Made by a program: the position numbers and the translations under genes. The notes beneath the pieces were generated by a model. That model was not told the origin of the DNA. It searched no databases and was given only the letters and a program-made list of their open reading frames with translations. Shown piece after piece: positions 28,640-40,090 of a stretch of 64,000 bases of DNA (position 1 is the stretch's first letter; every line of letters begins with the position of its first letter). The DNA lies in assembly GCF_030253575.1 (NCBI RefSeq), contig NC_080562.1:28865852-28929851 (forward strand), given 5' to 3'. This stretch comes from Rhododendron vialii. Lineage: Eukaryota > Streptophyta > Magnoliopsida > Ericales > Ericaceae.

Positions 28640-31600
28640 TCATTTGAGAAAGAACTTCCAAATCTCTCTATCGGTCACCTCTTTGACTAAATGTGCTCCA
28701 AAAATGCCTTCCTCATCCATCAAACTTCTCAGGTGCCGAGTCGCGTTGTTGAAGCCGACGTAATTCCTTTTTGTGGCCAAGAATACAACTCCATAGGGTG
28801 GCCTCAAGCACTGGTGATCCAAAAACCAGAGGAAACAATCAAACAACAGGATCAAGAATACACGAGACATAAAGCTTATGAAAATAAGCTTAACAATAAC
28901 AGGAAATTGGAGACAGAATGCTAGAGAAAAGAAAAAATCCACGGCAAAATCGATCACCATCTTCATAATGGCAACTAAAAAGTAACAATTGACCAGGAAA
29001 AACTTTCATTTTCCTCAAAACATCTAATCTAACATCCATAAATCCAAAGTGATGCAAGAAACCACACAAGATGGAATTCTAGTTTTGCATGGTGGAAATA
29101 AAGCTAATGCTTGTTCGCCTCTGGTGTTAAACAAGCTTAATCAGAATCACAGGCACGTAGACATTATTCCCCGAATTTTCGACATTTGACTTCAACTGGC
29201 ATCAAATGTCCAAGTTTGTCCAGATTAAGTATCAAGTTTACACCACCGAAATTCATCTTTTTAGCTATTAGATTATCATAAACTTTTGCATGTTCCAGCA
29301 AATTTAATTTGCATCTCCCATTGACGGAAAATAGGCCAGAAATGTTTACTTCAGCAAATTTGCATTTTAATCAAATATCATAAGAATTAGAGAACCAAGT
29401 GTCAAAACTTTCAGGACAACAAATTCAAATAATCTATGCCCTTTTTATAAATTGAGTTTCCAGTAAAATAAGGAGGGATGATGTAGATGTTTATTGTCAA
29501 TGTTGCTTTTACGATGTATATATCACACATGAATTAAAAAAGGGACAGAAAATTGACCGACCTTTTTTATGAGAGCATATAGCTTCTTCAAAGAGCTCAA
29601 CGAGTACGGAGTCTCCGTCATCAAAATAACATCATAACCGCCTTCTTCCCCTTGCTCCGTTTCACTAGCCCTCTCCCATGCCCTGCTTCTCGACAACTTC
29701 CTCGATCTCCTAGAGGAAGAAGATCCATGCCCTATAATACTCCCATCTTGACTACTAAAAGCATCCATGAAATCCTCCTCGGAAAAGCTGACGCTTGTTG
29801 CCGTAGGAACATCAAATCCAGTATCGCTCCTCACTGCCGACAATACAGTGGGGAGTTCTTCCCAATCCCCGGCGTAGAAATGAACTGCCGGGGTAAGACT
29901 TTGCCTTGATGGAGTCAGAAGGGGGCTCTCCGGCTGTCGAATTTGCCTATCTCGAGCCTGCTCGAGATTGGCCAGTACATTAGGGATTGTTGTGCATCTT
30001 ATAGTTTCTGCATTCAGGTCTTGAAAGTGCACTGTAGCTGCTCCCTGTAATGGATTGTTACCGGATGAATTAGAACAAGTTCTTTATTAGACCAATGAAA
30101 AGAACAAGTTGATGTCGTCTTAAATCTGTTATAGTCAATGTGGGTTTTTTTTGAGCTAAAAGTAAACGGGTGGAAACAAGTGTACCCTTGACACAATACA
30201 ATCACGGTCACTGATAACATTTTATAAAAATATTGAAGGCCGAACGCTGAAACAATTAAGGTAGTGTTTGGTTCAGAGGAATGATTTAAGCAAGGAATGA
30301 GTAGGTTATTGTTTGACCTTCCAATGTAATGGACATTCACCTAGATTCTAAATGATGATTCCCTTGGTAACGTATATACTGTGATTTTTCAGTGAAAACA
30401 ATTCATTCCAGCTTCATTCCAATAAACCAAATACAGTGTAAAAGCACAATCTCTTTAATATGCTACCATATAGGAATGAATGAAACGGGGATAAAACTTG
30501 TATAGAATAAAGGCACGTCCAGTTTATTATCCAATGCTGGTTCCCTGGGAGCGGTGGATTTGGTACAAAGCTAACCTTTCACGTAGTACTCACAAAGTAG
30601 GCCAAGTTTTAACCATGAAAACTAGTGTCCCCCTATTAAATTTTTTATCAGTTTACTAGTCTGGATTGGTTATCAACTCTTTATTTACCCAAAAATGCTA
30701 CAGGGACCGATTGTGGGGGGACCGAATTCGGACCGACGGCCGCCGGCGGGCCGTCTCCGGCCACCGGACGGCCGATCCGAGCCGTCCAAAAATTTTAAAA
30801 AAAAAAACCGAGGGGCCCTGCGCGGGAATCAACGTCATCCGAGGTGTGTAGGGTGCTTGATCGGAGCACCCCTTTTCGTGTGTATATGTATAATATATAC
30901 ATATACACACGAAAAGGGGTGCTCCGATCAAGCACCCTACACACCTCGGATGACGTTGATTCCCGCGCAGGGCCCCTCGGTTTTTTTTTTTAAAATTTTT
31001 GGACGGCTCGGATCGGCCGTCCGGTGGCCGGAGACGGCCCGCCGGCGGCCATCGGTCCGAATTCGGTCCCCCCAATCGGTCCCTGTAGCAACACTCTTAT
31101 TTACCTACTCGATTCAAGTGCAGCTACAAAGGAAAATACCATCAATATAAGTGCTCCAGCCTCCAAGGGCATCAAAAGCACCCAAATTTCTTATAGTGGA
31201 TTTTGTACAAAGGTGGAAAGCCAATAACAGGAGGGGTCCCCCATGGTACAAAAGTTGGGACCCAATTACAGCAACAGACCTTAGGTCTTTAACTGGCTAA
31301 ATGTTATAGCCGGTCAAAACTTTTCTTTCTTTTTTTTTGGCTAAATGATGAAGTTCGAACTCTGTGAACCATGTAATTCTTTCAGAAACTGGTCAGACTA
31401 CTATAAGACATTAGTAGAAGAAAACTACCATTAATATGTCCAAAACATTCTGAAAACTATATTCATGAGGATTTCAATTTTAAACCCTAGGCTGATAATA
31501 AAAAAAAAAGTAACCCCAAAATAAATTGAAGTACATGTGAGTACATCCAAAATCCCTTATTGATAGTCAAGACTTGGGTAAAGATAGAAATTAACAAATA

Positions 31601-34600
31601 CCGGCAAAGTTGAAGAACCCAAATGTCATAGTTTGAATTGGATCAGTTCGATTCAGAAGTGGTAGCCAAGTGGTAGTAACCATGTACTCCAATGTATTTG
31701 ACAGGAGTTCAAACCTCACTAACTACAACTAAGAATGCTGACTTTCGCCGAGCAAAAAAAAGATTCAGAACCAAACTAAGATAGCACATGGCAAGACATG
31801 ATTATATTACCTTCAGGCAAGCAAAGATTCCTGGGAGTCCATAGCTGCAACCAAGCTGAAAGAATCACAAAAGAGGACAAAATAAATATCAAAATCAATT
31901 CTAAGCTTCAAATGTTGTATAATCAAATGAGATGTACGGAGTAACTTCAACTACTATTTATACGGAGGCAGTAACTTCAAACAACCAAAAAGGCAAGTGC
32001 AAGTGATAAGAAAACAATATGGATCAATTCAAAAAGGGAAAATTTCAAAATGACACCTGAACTTTGCACCAAATGTAATAGAGACACCTGAACTTAAGTT
32101 TATTTCAATTAAACACATGTACTAACAAAATCCCCAAATTTAGACCTCCGCCGTTATACTTTGTCCCAAAAATTGCTGACATGGTATCTCCAACCCATTT
32201 AAGTTGCCCCATTGCACATGTTTCCAATAGGGGATGATGCACCCAAGAGAAACCCATCACTTTACCTATTACTTCATCTTTTCCTTGTAGTCCTGGGTAG
32301 AAAGAAGAAAAAGTTAGGGTTTCCTCTGGGTCTTCATGGTAGACTCTCAAGGTGGTTTTGGATTGAAAAGATAAGTAACTTATTTTTTCGTTTTTATTCA
32401 ATTTTTTTTTTGCATTTGTTTATTTTGTGCCAAATTTTTATGACTTATTAATTTGTCTTGACGAGAGGAATCAGAAAAGTAAAAAATCTTGATCGAAACT
32501 GAACTTATTTTACTTATTTTTGTCTTTTTAAAAAAAAATTATGAGTTTCGATCAAAAATTTTAGTTCTCCGATTCCTTTGGTCAAGAAGAATCAATAAGT
32601 CACAAAGGTTTGACGCAAAGTTCTCTTCATCATCTGTTGAACAAGGGAGGAGGAAGGGCTTCAGGTCTGGGTTGAAGTGAGGGAGATGGTGGAACAATAG
32701 CTAGACTTCTAGAGAGAGATGGAGGGAAATCAATTAGCCACTTAAACGGGTAAGAGATGCCTCGTCAGTAATTTTTTGAACGGAGTATAATGGCGGGGGT
32801 CTAAATTTGGGGATTTTGTTAGTACAGGTGTTTAATTGAAATAAACTTAAGTTTAGGTGTCTCTATGACCTTTGGTGCAAAGTTCAGGTGCCATTTTGAA
32901 CTTTTCCCATTCAAAAAAGATCAAGGAACTGAGCTCCAGAAGTGCATACCATGCCTTTTTGGAATCAAAGGCAACTTGAATGCACGACTGCACGAGGAGA
33001 TCCCCTTAATGTTTTACACACTATGATTTTGAAGAACCAATAGTGGCCAAAACGTATTTTAGATCTCTATATCCCTTCACTCTGTTTCTTCTTCTTCTTC
33101 TTCTTCTTTTGTGTGTGTGTGTGTAAGAAACAATCAGCGGAAAAGTAAGGGTAAAACAATAATTAGACTAAAAATAATAGTCCCACTAATAAACTACAGA
33201 AAAATAAGTCACATATGGCATACATAAATTCTTTTGCTTTCTTAGAGGTATAGGGGGGCCACTGTTTTAGTGGCATTCTCAGAGCAGCCACTTTGTGCAT
33301 ATATTCCAAAGGTTAGGTCTGTCTCCAATCCTCCCCCACCCATACCCCCAATGACATCATTGTATGGTTCGAAACACAAATGCAACATGACAGCACTGTC
33401 AATCAGTAGTAAGATTGAAACATAAATCGTTGGGACTTAGAATTACATTTAGATGAGAATACCTCAAGTACCCTTTTGCCTCTGAAGCTCAATTGTCCAT
33501 CACGAATCTCATGCTTAAGGACATTAACAAGATCAATTGAGCTGTCCCATGATTTCACAAATCCTGCACAAAAACCACAGTAAGTCTCACTCCTACCTAA
33601 ATGTAGTGAATACATCATATGACAATTCCAGTCTTTAGGCTTGAATTTCATTCATCTGACAGCAGAAAGCACAAACTTCACTTCTAAGGCTACTACGTAC
33701 AGGCAAGCGATATACTAACCATCAGGTTTTGAAGATATCATTTCGGAGCCAGCAAAACCTATAATATCCGCAACACTAATTCTCCCCTGCAAGAGAAAGA
33801 AATTGGGATCATCAAGTATATACTCTCTGCCACGAAAGCTTTTCAATTATGTTACAACCTAAAATGAAAATGCATTTCGCACGACGCAAGGCCATTGACC
33901 CAGTTTTGAGCTAAAACATCCCAAATTCCAATCGTCGCGTTATTAAGCTTTAAAACAAACAAGAAGCATAACACTCAATTTGATGACAAGCCCATTGGAC
34001 AAGAAAGAGTTTTGCATAATAAACTAAGTACCGCACAAAGTCAGTTTTAAAAGAGCTTTGAAAATGATCATGCCTGACAAAAAATATGTTCTATCAAACT
34101 AATCTTATATTGGCCATCCACAAAGATAAGGTTTAATCTACTCAACAGAAACACCATGACACTACTCTCTCTCATCATCCCCTCCGCCCACCTCCTATCT
34201 GAGGGGGGATGAAATGAAGAAAATTGAGAAGGCAAGGATTTTGTATGCAACCGTATCTTTCCATTAAAAACTTTCTTTTGACAAGCCAGACACATACACA
34301 TACACTGACATCAAATCAACAAAATCAAAACACGGCATAAGATGTTTAACCTGTAATACAGTCTTAATTGAGCAAATGGTTAATATGGTCACTCCTAAAC
34401 CTTGATTTTCATAGAAAGTCCACAAGTAGCTTTTGACATACAGAAATGATAAAGGTGCCAACCAGCAGAAACCACTTGTCATCTTATCTGGTATTTTAAG
34501 TACCTTGAACACATTTAGCCCTTGCAAGTCTACGCTGTCCCCTGCATACTTGTAAGGGTGAGCCATCTGACACAAAGGAAAATGACAGCATCTTCAATTT

Positions 34601-34837
34601 CAAGGTTATTAAAATCAATGGGATCTAAAATGTGTTGTGATGATCCCAAGAGCACTCAGAGTCTTGAAGCTGGTGAACCTGTAGAGAATAATATTCATAT
34701 ACCTTTGATGGGATAATCTCGACAGCTGGTGAAGGGAGATGCACATCTCTCTCGGACACGGTGAAAGTGCTGTGACTTCCCCGGTCTTGTGGTACCAAGC
34801 CAGGCAAGCACTGAGCAATCAGCGACGGTGTGCGCAT
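28640..34837 (-). CDS. METTL18/Hpm1-like protein-histidine N-methyltransferase
   Basis: Seven coding exons on the minus strand: 34703-34837, 34504-34566, 33720-33786, 33463-33563, 31811-31855, 29562-30044 and 28640-28810. All are GT-AG and encode 354 aa. The class I SAM-binding motif is RVLELGCSYGLPGIF (119-133), followed by GAATVHFQDLNAETI (138-152); the Q-D-(L/Y)-N turn is characteristic of the METTL18/Hpm1 family. Motif GYDVILMTETPYS leads the fourth strand. Human METTL18 and yeast Hpm1 methylate a histidine of ribosomal protein uL3 (RPL3), tuning ribosome assembly and elongation. The same role here is inferred by homology to the Arabidopsis single-copy relative. A Ser/Glu/Arg-rich insert (about 215-265, GSSSSRRSRKLSRSRAW) precedes the last strands and is probably disordered. 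Introns carry a MULE, a SINE, a fold-back element and MITEs. The neighbouring E2 gene converges on it. Confidence 0.95.
30262..30436. mobile_element. Tourist-like MITE in methyltransferase intron
   Basis: Imperfect termini TAGTGTTTGGTTCAGAGGAA and TTCCAATAAACCAAATACAG face each other, with an inner ATTCATTCC/GGAATGA pair. The TGTTTGG core is typical of PIF/Harbinger MITEs. The target duplication is not clear. Confidence 0.5.
30696..31090. mobile_element. Fold-back palindromic element, copy 1
   Basis: 395 bp that is almost a perfect palindrome. It opens TGCTACAGGGACCGATT and closes with the complement; the arms of about 195 bp differ at only a few positions and meet at a TATATACATATA-type centre near 30893. 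The arms are GC-rich (GCCGCCGGCGGGCC) except for one A/T run. It lies in the methyltransferase intron 30045-31810, so the pre-mRNA carries a hairpin of about 190 bp. The 151-aa and 125-aa frames on the two strands are the same palindrome read twice. A diverged second copy is at 48048-48418. No target duplication could be fixed. Confidence 0.9.
31659..31761 (+). mobile_element. Complete short SINE with target duplication
   Basis: A 103-bp insert is flanked by GATTCAGAA at 31650-31658 and 31762-31770. It starts GTGGTAGCCAAGTGGTAG (A-box), has the B-box-like GGAGTTCAAACCTC at about 31703-31716, and ends TTTCGCCGAGC plus an A run. Its tail defines the family to which several micro-insertions in this window appear to belong. 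It sits in the methyltransferase intron, antisense to the gene. Confidence 0.8.
32036..32908. mobile_element. MULE-type element with about 140-bp TIRs
   Basis: 873 bp flanked by the perfect 9-bp duplication ATTCAAAAA (32027-32035 and 32909-32917). The left end starts GGGAAAATTTCAAAATG and the right end is its complement; the TIRs continue through AACTTAAGTTTATTTCAATT and beyond. 9-bp duplications with long TIRs define Mutator-like elements. No transposase is encoded. It lies in the methyltransferase intron 31856-33462. Confidence 0.9.
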
Positions 34838-35124
34838 TGTATCCTGGTCCTTGGCTTCAGATCCTCCCTATTGACGCCTTTAAGGCAATCAGTTAAATAG
34901 TTGCAGAAGCAAAAATTCTAGCAATGATCAAGTTAACAAAACAAGTCATTTTTTTGAATGTAATCACATTCCAACACTATCAGAACCCGGAACAAGAAAT
35001 TATACATCGTCACTAAGCCCACTATTTTATAATTGCTAGGCGCTAGTCGGGAGGAGAAGGGGTGCCTAGCGCCTAAGCGCCGACTTGTTGGCTGCCTAAC
35101 GTCTTGGCGGGGACTGGGAGCAGA

Positions 35125-35502
35125 GTCTATGTTACCTGGAACGCGGATCGTTCCGGTATGAGGAACAAGAACGTGGTATGCCACAGTTTAAATTGTGGTA
35201 CGCTAGGGGAAGGCTTCTATAGATAACAAAAATAGAACTTACTCTTCCAAGCGATAAACATCTAGTGAAGTTAAGTATTGTTTGTCAAATTATTCATATG
35301 AAACACATTTCTATGAGCATAACAAACAAACTTTTTACATTTTCTCCCACCGAAATTCCATTTTCTCTTTATTTTTATTAGTTAAAATTTTAGGGAAAAC
35401 TTAGGGGATCGCTTTGTTTTGGAATGGTAGTGTACCATGTTTTGGAACGTTCGTACCAAAATGTAATTCGCTAGGGTAGTAGCGTTCCCCGGTAACATAG
35501 AC
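35125..35502. mobile_element. MITE nested in a second decayed repeat
   Basis: Ends GTCTATGTTACC.GGAACGC and GCGTTCCCCGGTAACATAGAC are inverted copies. The sequence outside (35040-35124 and 35503-35595) is itself an imperfect inverted pair built on CTAGGCGCTAGTCGG / GGGACTAGTCGGCCTAGG, so this element inserted into an older one. Confidence 0.65.
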
Positions 35503-35943
35503 GCAAACTAGTCGGTTGCCTAATATAGGCATTGTACTACCGCCTAGCACCTAGGTAGGGACTAGTCGGCCTAGGTGGCCGGCTTTTAGAACAATGCGAC
35601 TTCAAATGTATAGGACTTATCCCATGCACAAGGCTGGTGCTTACAAAAAGGTATGGGAGAGGTAGAAAATAGGAAGGGAAAAAACCCGGGTGTCATATCA
35701 CAGGGTTTTTTGGTTGTAATGTCTTTGTTTTCTTGGTTTTTGGTTTGCCGTTCTCAGTTAGCCAGGGAATCTTTTCTGATGCAAGAACTTTATTTACCTA
35801 ACAAAGAAAAGAAAATAGGCAACCTTACCTAGTTACCGCACTTTTGTAGAGAGTGTTCCTGTGTTGGAACCTGCCCTACAGCACTAAAGGTGGATACGCC
35901 TGATAGCACTTTCCACTTTGCCAGGGAATCTTTTATAATGGTG

Positions 35944-37501
35944 TAGACACCCCAATTTGGACCTATCAATTATCCTTAATTTGTGCCCTCGAGGCTCCCC
36001 GATGATGAAAAGGAATCAAAATGGGACCTGGCTAAAGCTTGGACGATGCTTCTTGGTCTTTTTCAAAACTAAAGCGCATTTTTTCTTGACACCTTGAGGG
36101 TAAAATGGTCACACATTTCAGTGTATAAAATATACTTGAATGAAACCAATTGAGTTAGAAAGAGGACTTAACGAGCTTTCCAACGCTTCAAAAAACACCC
36201 AAAACCGGGTTTGGGAGTGTCCGTGGCGCCCTTCTGAAGTTGGGCAGACACTCCTGAGCGCTCAGAACCATTTCTGAGCGCTCGGGACTTCACTCTTGAG
36301 CACTCAGGAGTTCTAACAGGGCATTGGATGTTGAGCTTAATCTTTGACCATGTTTTTTTCAAGCTTTCAAACCTGCAGTTCAACCCTGCATGTTCCAGAG
36401 GCTTGCCTGAGCCAGCAGGAATATCAGCATGCCATGTTTCCCCCCAAAACTATTTTTCCCATTTTATTTTGATTTTATTTTCAAAATTCAAACCCATTTT
36501 CTCATGCCCTATAAATACCCCCTCTTTCTACCTCTCAAGGGACCACGAAATCAGTCTCTCTCTCTCTCTCTCTCCCCCCCTTTTACTACTAAAAATCTCT
36601 CTAAACTCTCTCAAAAGATTTTCAAAATAATTCTCATTTCCTAAGGGATATTTCTAATTTTCAAGCAAAAATCCTAAAGAGAGATGGAATCCTAAATTCT
36701 CTATTCTCAAATTGTTTTCAATCCATTTTCAAGCATCAAAATCAGTCCAAGAAGCTAAGTTCAAGTCAAGCAAAGGTATAAACACCTTCATAATCTACTA
36801 TTTTTCTACTTCTGAGGGGAAACAGGGACTCATACCAGTTCCTCATACTGGTTGTGAGTTCATTTGATCTTGGTTTAGCAATAAGAGCAAGAGGAGCACA
36901 AAGAAATAAAATTTTTCTGGGCACTAGATACACTCCCGAGCGCTCAGGACTACTCCCGAGCGCTAGGGAGTGTTGTTGTTCACCAAAATCTTGTTTTGTT
37001 GTCAAATGCTATATTTTTCTATTTTTAGTAGACATTGGGTGTGTACCGGTCCTTCCAAAGTCCAGTTAGGTTTATTTACAATTGCAGGGAAGCAAGGTTT
37101 GAATGGTTAAGACCAGTTCTTAGCTGTTTAAGCCTCTGGTTGAGCATGACTATACTTTGATTTCTTTGTGTTTTTTTCTGGCGTACCAGCATGTGAATGT
37201 GACTAACCAAATTTACAGGATGGCTTGATTGCACTCCCAAGCGCTCGGGAGTGATTCAGTGACAAATTGTTCTGTTTTCTCGTTTCATCATTCTATTGCA
37301 CCTTGTACACCTTGCACATGCATACACCCTTTATTTGATATACCTGTGGATATGTTCTAATTGTTTTCATGAAACAAAATGTTTTTGACTAATCCCACAA
37401 ACATTAAGTAAAGACCGACATTATGTCGGACGAGAGGGGTGCCGTAAAACCCTTCCCCTCTCGTAACATGGCTTCCGAACCCAAAAACAATCTCTGGTTT
37501 T
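35944..37501. repeat. LTR-like remnant with dispersed 20-bp palindromes
   Basis: The block begins TGTAGACACCCCAATTTGG, has a TATA-like TATAAATA near 36512 and a CT-rich leader-like segment, as in LTRs of Ty3-type elements. I cannot find a matching right end or target duplication. At least six near-palindromes of the form ACTCCCGAGCGCTCGGGAGT occur (near 36245, 36272, 36290, 36933, 36952, 37231). No retrotransposon protein is encoded. Confidence 0.45.
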
Positions 37502-37775
37502 CAATTTCAAACCATCATTTTCAATCAAAACAGTTTCTCGGGTGGCGAACCATAAATCTGGGTGGTGCTCTTCAATTTTTCAAAATCCGGGCGGGTAGCC
37601 CACAAATGGTTAGTACTATTAGCGAAACGTAGTTGTACAATTTCAAACCATCATTTTCAATCAAAACGGTTTCTCGGGTGGCGAACCATAAATCTGGGTG
37701 GCAACTCTTCAATTTTTCAAAATCCGGGTGGGTAGCCCAAAAATGGTTAGTACTATTAGCGAAACGTAGTTGTAC
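37502..37775. repeat. 136-bp tandem duplication
   Basis: Copies 37502-37637 and 37638-37775 start CAATTTCAAACCATCATT and differ at only a few positions. The open frames in both copies (HHFQSKQFLGWR, KPSFSIKTVSRVA) are in different phases, so no protein is implied. Confidence 0.9.
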
Positions 37776-37931
37776 AAGTTTGAGTCCTAAAAATCGGTCT
37801 CTTCACAAAAGTGGAAGTAACAATTCCTACCTACTACTCATAAGGAATGATCACAATAAACAACACAAACTTGAGAAGAATAAAACATATGTAGCTCTAA
37901 CTTCTGTGACAAATGCTCACCCTAAGTTTTA

Positions 37932-38954
37932 GGCTGTGTTTGAATTCCGAATTTTGCTTAGGAAAGCGAAATAGAAAGGAGTAGCGAAGTGGCCCGAGTC
38001 AATGTGTCCTATTGTTCTGAATCATTAGGCCAATAAGGGTCCGGCTAAACATGGATAGTGGTTTGGATACCCAATTTGGATACGCGGTAGACGAGCCCTG
38101 CTCTACTCATGATCGTTCGGCGAAGGACACCGCTCGGAAATGTTTGGTTCGGGTACTCATTCAGGCATGGGTTGATCCAGGTCCGACCGTTATGACCCGC
38201 GAAATATACAGAAGGCACCTCGCCCATGTACACTCAACCGTCTAGCCCTGATCGTTCGACGAAGGACACTGCTCGGAAATGTTTGGTTTGGGTACTCATT
38301 CAAGCATGGGTTGATCCAGGTCCGACCGTTATGACCCACGGAATATACAGAAGGCACCTCGCCCATGTACACTCAACCGTCTAGCCCTCTACGTCATGAT
38401 GACGTTGGCATAGGCGGTTAGGGCACGTGTTGAGCACACGCAAGCGAGCCAGCTCATACACGTTCTTCAAAACCGTCTCATTCGATAAATCATAGGTGAC
38501 ATTAGCCGAAGGCGGTTACGTAGCGTGCCAAGCATGAGTTTACTTGGAGGGCAAGTTTGGAGTCTCTATATAAGGTAAAGTACAAACCCTAGAGAGGTAC
38601 GCCAGTTCTACTAAACCTAGAGCTTCCATACCTTTCTTCCTCCTCCAAATACTTACTTAACCGTCAGAGTGCCTTGCCGGTCGACTCCAACCGGTGTGGG
38701 CACAAATGACGGGTGCTAACTGTGCAGGAGAGTACAACATAAAGGAGGGAACGTAAAGGATTCTAAATTCATCTTCTTGTTTGGTTGTGATAGGAAAAGA
38801 ATAAATAAATGAAGAAAGATGGTTCATTAGATTTTTCCTCCCTCTTTTCCTTCTTATTTCTTTTTATCCTTACTTCCATTCCAACCAAGCATGAGAAGCT
38901 CCTGTAAATCCTTCGCCATTTCCTTTCAAAAAAATCTGGGATCCAGACACAGCC
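37932..38954. mobile_element. Harbinger-type MITE interrupted by LTR-like DNA
   Basis: Outer termini GGCTGTGTTTGAATTCC and the complement of GGCTGTGTCTGGATCCC are flanked by TTA on both sides (37929-37931, 38955-38957), typical of PIF/Harbinger. The MITE halves are split at about 37983 and 38741, where the 7-mer AAAGGAG flanks an insert. The insert has its own TATA-like TCTATATAAGG (38565) and ends near GAGTACAACAT, resembling part of an LTR. Confidence 0.6.
38111..38388. repeat. 139-bp tandem duplication
   Basis: Copies start at 38111 and 38250 with GATCGTTCGGCGAAGGACAC or its one-base variant and end CTCAACCGTCTAGCCCT. They are about 95 percent alike by eye. They lie inside the LTR-like insert and are non-coding. 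Confidence 0.9.
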
Positions 38955-39179
38955 TTAAGGAGATCACCAAATTATTTGCACACAAAGGATGAAATTTTTT
39001 TGTTTACAGAAGCCCCTTGAAATTAACCCTAGAACATACCACTTATAATGTCAGATCACGACCATGTTATTAAAAGCTTGTGGGAATAACCAATTTCAAT
39101 GAGTGCTACAAAATACTAGTATTTCAAAAGCTTTCATAAATTTAAGACCTAAAAATTATGGAGAAAAAAAACTAGCGTA

Positions 39180-39400
39180 TTACTCGTCCATCCCAATTTA
39201 AATGGTCTCTATGGGAGACCGTGTAATTTTGACCTCGAAAATAAAGTACTTTGTAAATTTTTTTGCACCGTTTAAAGGATCTTAGTGAGTACTTTCAAAT
39301 AGTGCAAAAAAGTTCCGAAAACAAATACAGAAAAATACAATTTATTTGAAATTCAAAATGCATGATTTTTCGTAGGGAGTATTTAAATTGAGACGGGGAG
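39180..39400. mobile_element. Stowaway/mariner-like MITE
   Basis: Ends ACTCGTCCATCCCAATTTAAAT and ATTTAAATTGAGACGGGGAG form the CTCCGTCCCAATTTAA-type TIR of Stowaway MITEs. TA flanks both sides (39178-39179, 39401-39402). It lies in the presumed leader intron of the methyltransferase gene. Confidence 0.7.
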
Positions 39401-39841
39401 TAGTTCGATGCACAGACATCCAAAACCCATAAGAAATCCACCAACTATTTTTGGAGAATTACACCTAGAGTTCATCACAAGTATCAAATGTTATCAACTA
39501 CAAAGATCTTCAATTGCATCCATCTAGGGCAATGGCCACGTTAAGAGGTCAACAGGAGCAGCGAATTATTGACCTATTGTCAGGGGCAGAAAAAGAACAC
39601 TTCAAAATTAACTGGGTTCAACAAAGTAGTACAGGATTAGAAAAAGAAAAAGCAACCCTTGTTGTGATTTGAACCAAGAACAAAATAACAGAAACTAAAT
39701 GATGATAATTGACAAATATAAACGAAACCCAGTAAGCATATCTCTAATTGCATCCATAAGCAAAACCCAGAAAAGATTCAAGTAATAATATCATCGAACA
39801 CATTCCCATGAATTCGTATGAGCAAAGAATTAGAAACATAC

Positions 39842-40090
39842 CTCAAGACAATGGCAGTAATTGAGCACCGTAGCGAAGATGAGTACAACAAATTCAAAAG
39901 AAGGAGCTGTTTATATTGACCCAAAATCAAAGATCAACCATCGTGTAAATTGCAGGGAAAAAGAGATCCGTTCAGGACTGGCAACTCAAGTCAAAGGAAA
40001 ACTGATGGGAGGCAGCTGGGAGAGAGAAGCTTTTTTTTTTTTTTTTGATCCGCGGGAGAGAGAAGCTTCGCTTCACACCTGCTTGATACT
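39842..40090 (-). other. Probable 5' UTR exon of the methyltransferase gene
   Basis: On the minus strand the segment ends CATTGTCTTGAG|GTATGT, a strong donor, and is followed about 5 kb later by the acceptor in front of the ATG exon. The upstream limit is a guess. It contains a micro-insertion (40018-40068). Without transcript data the exon remains a prediction. Confidence 0.4.
40018..40068 (-). mobile_element. Micro-insertion of a retroposon tail
   Basis: The 15-mer GGGAGAGAGAAGCTT occurs at 40018-40032 and 40054-40068 around about 21 bp of T's plus GATCCGC. On the minus strand this is GCGGATC followed by A's, a retroposon 3' end with almost no body, carrying its own 15-bp target duplication. 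Confidence 0.7.

Larger units (their letters stand above)
34868..39841 (-). other. Probable 5' leader intron of the methyltransferase gene
   Basis: An acceptor (AG at 34868-34869, read on the minus strand) precedes the ATG exon by 30 bases, and a strong donor GAG|GTATGT lies at 39840-39842. If these pair, the leader intron is about 5 kb. It is filled with transposon remnants, listed separately. No alternative coding exon was found within it. Confidence 0.5.

Noticed and set aside
29652..29909. 85-codon plus-strand frame
   Set aside because: Antisense shadow of the large methyltransferase exon 29562-30044.
30695..31150. Open frames of 151 and 125 codons on opposite strands with nearly the same protein
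   Set aside because: They are the two arms of one palindrome read in opposite directions; no protein family matches.
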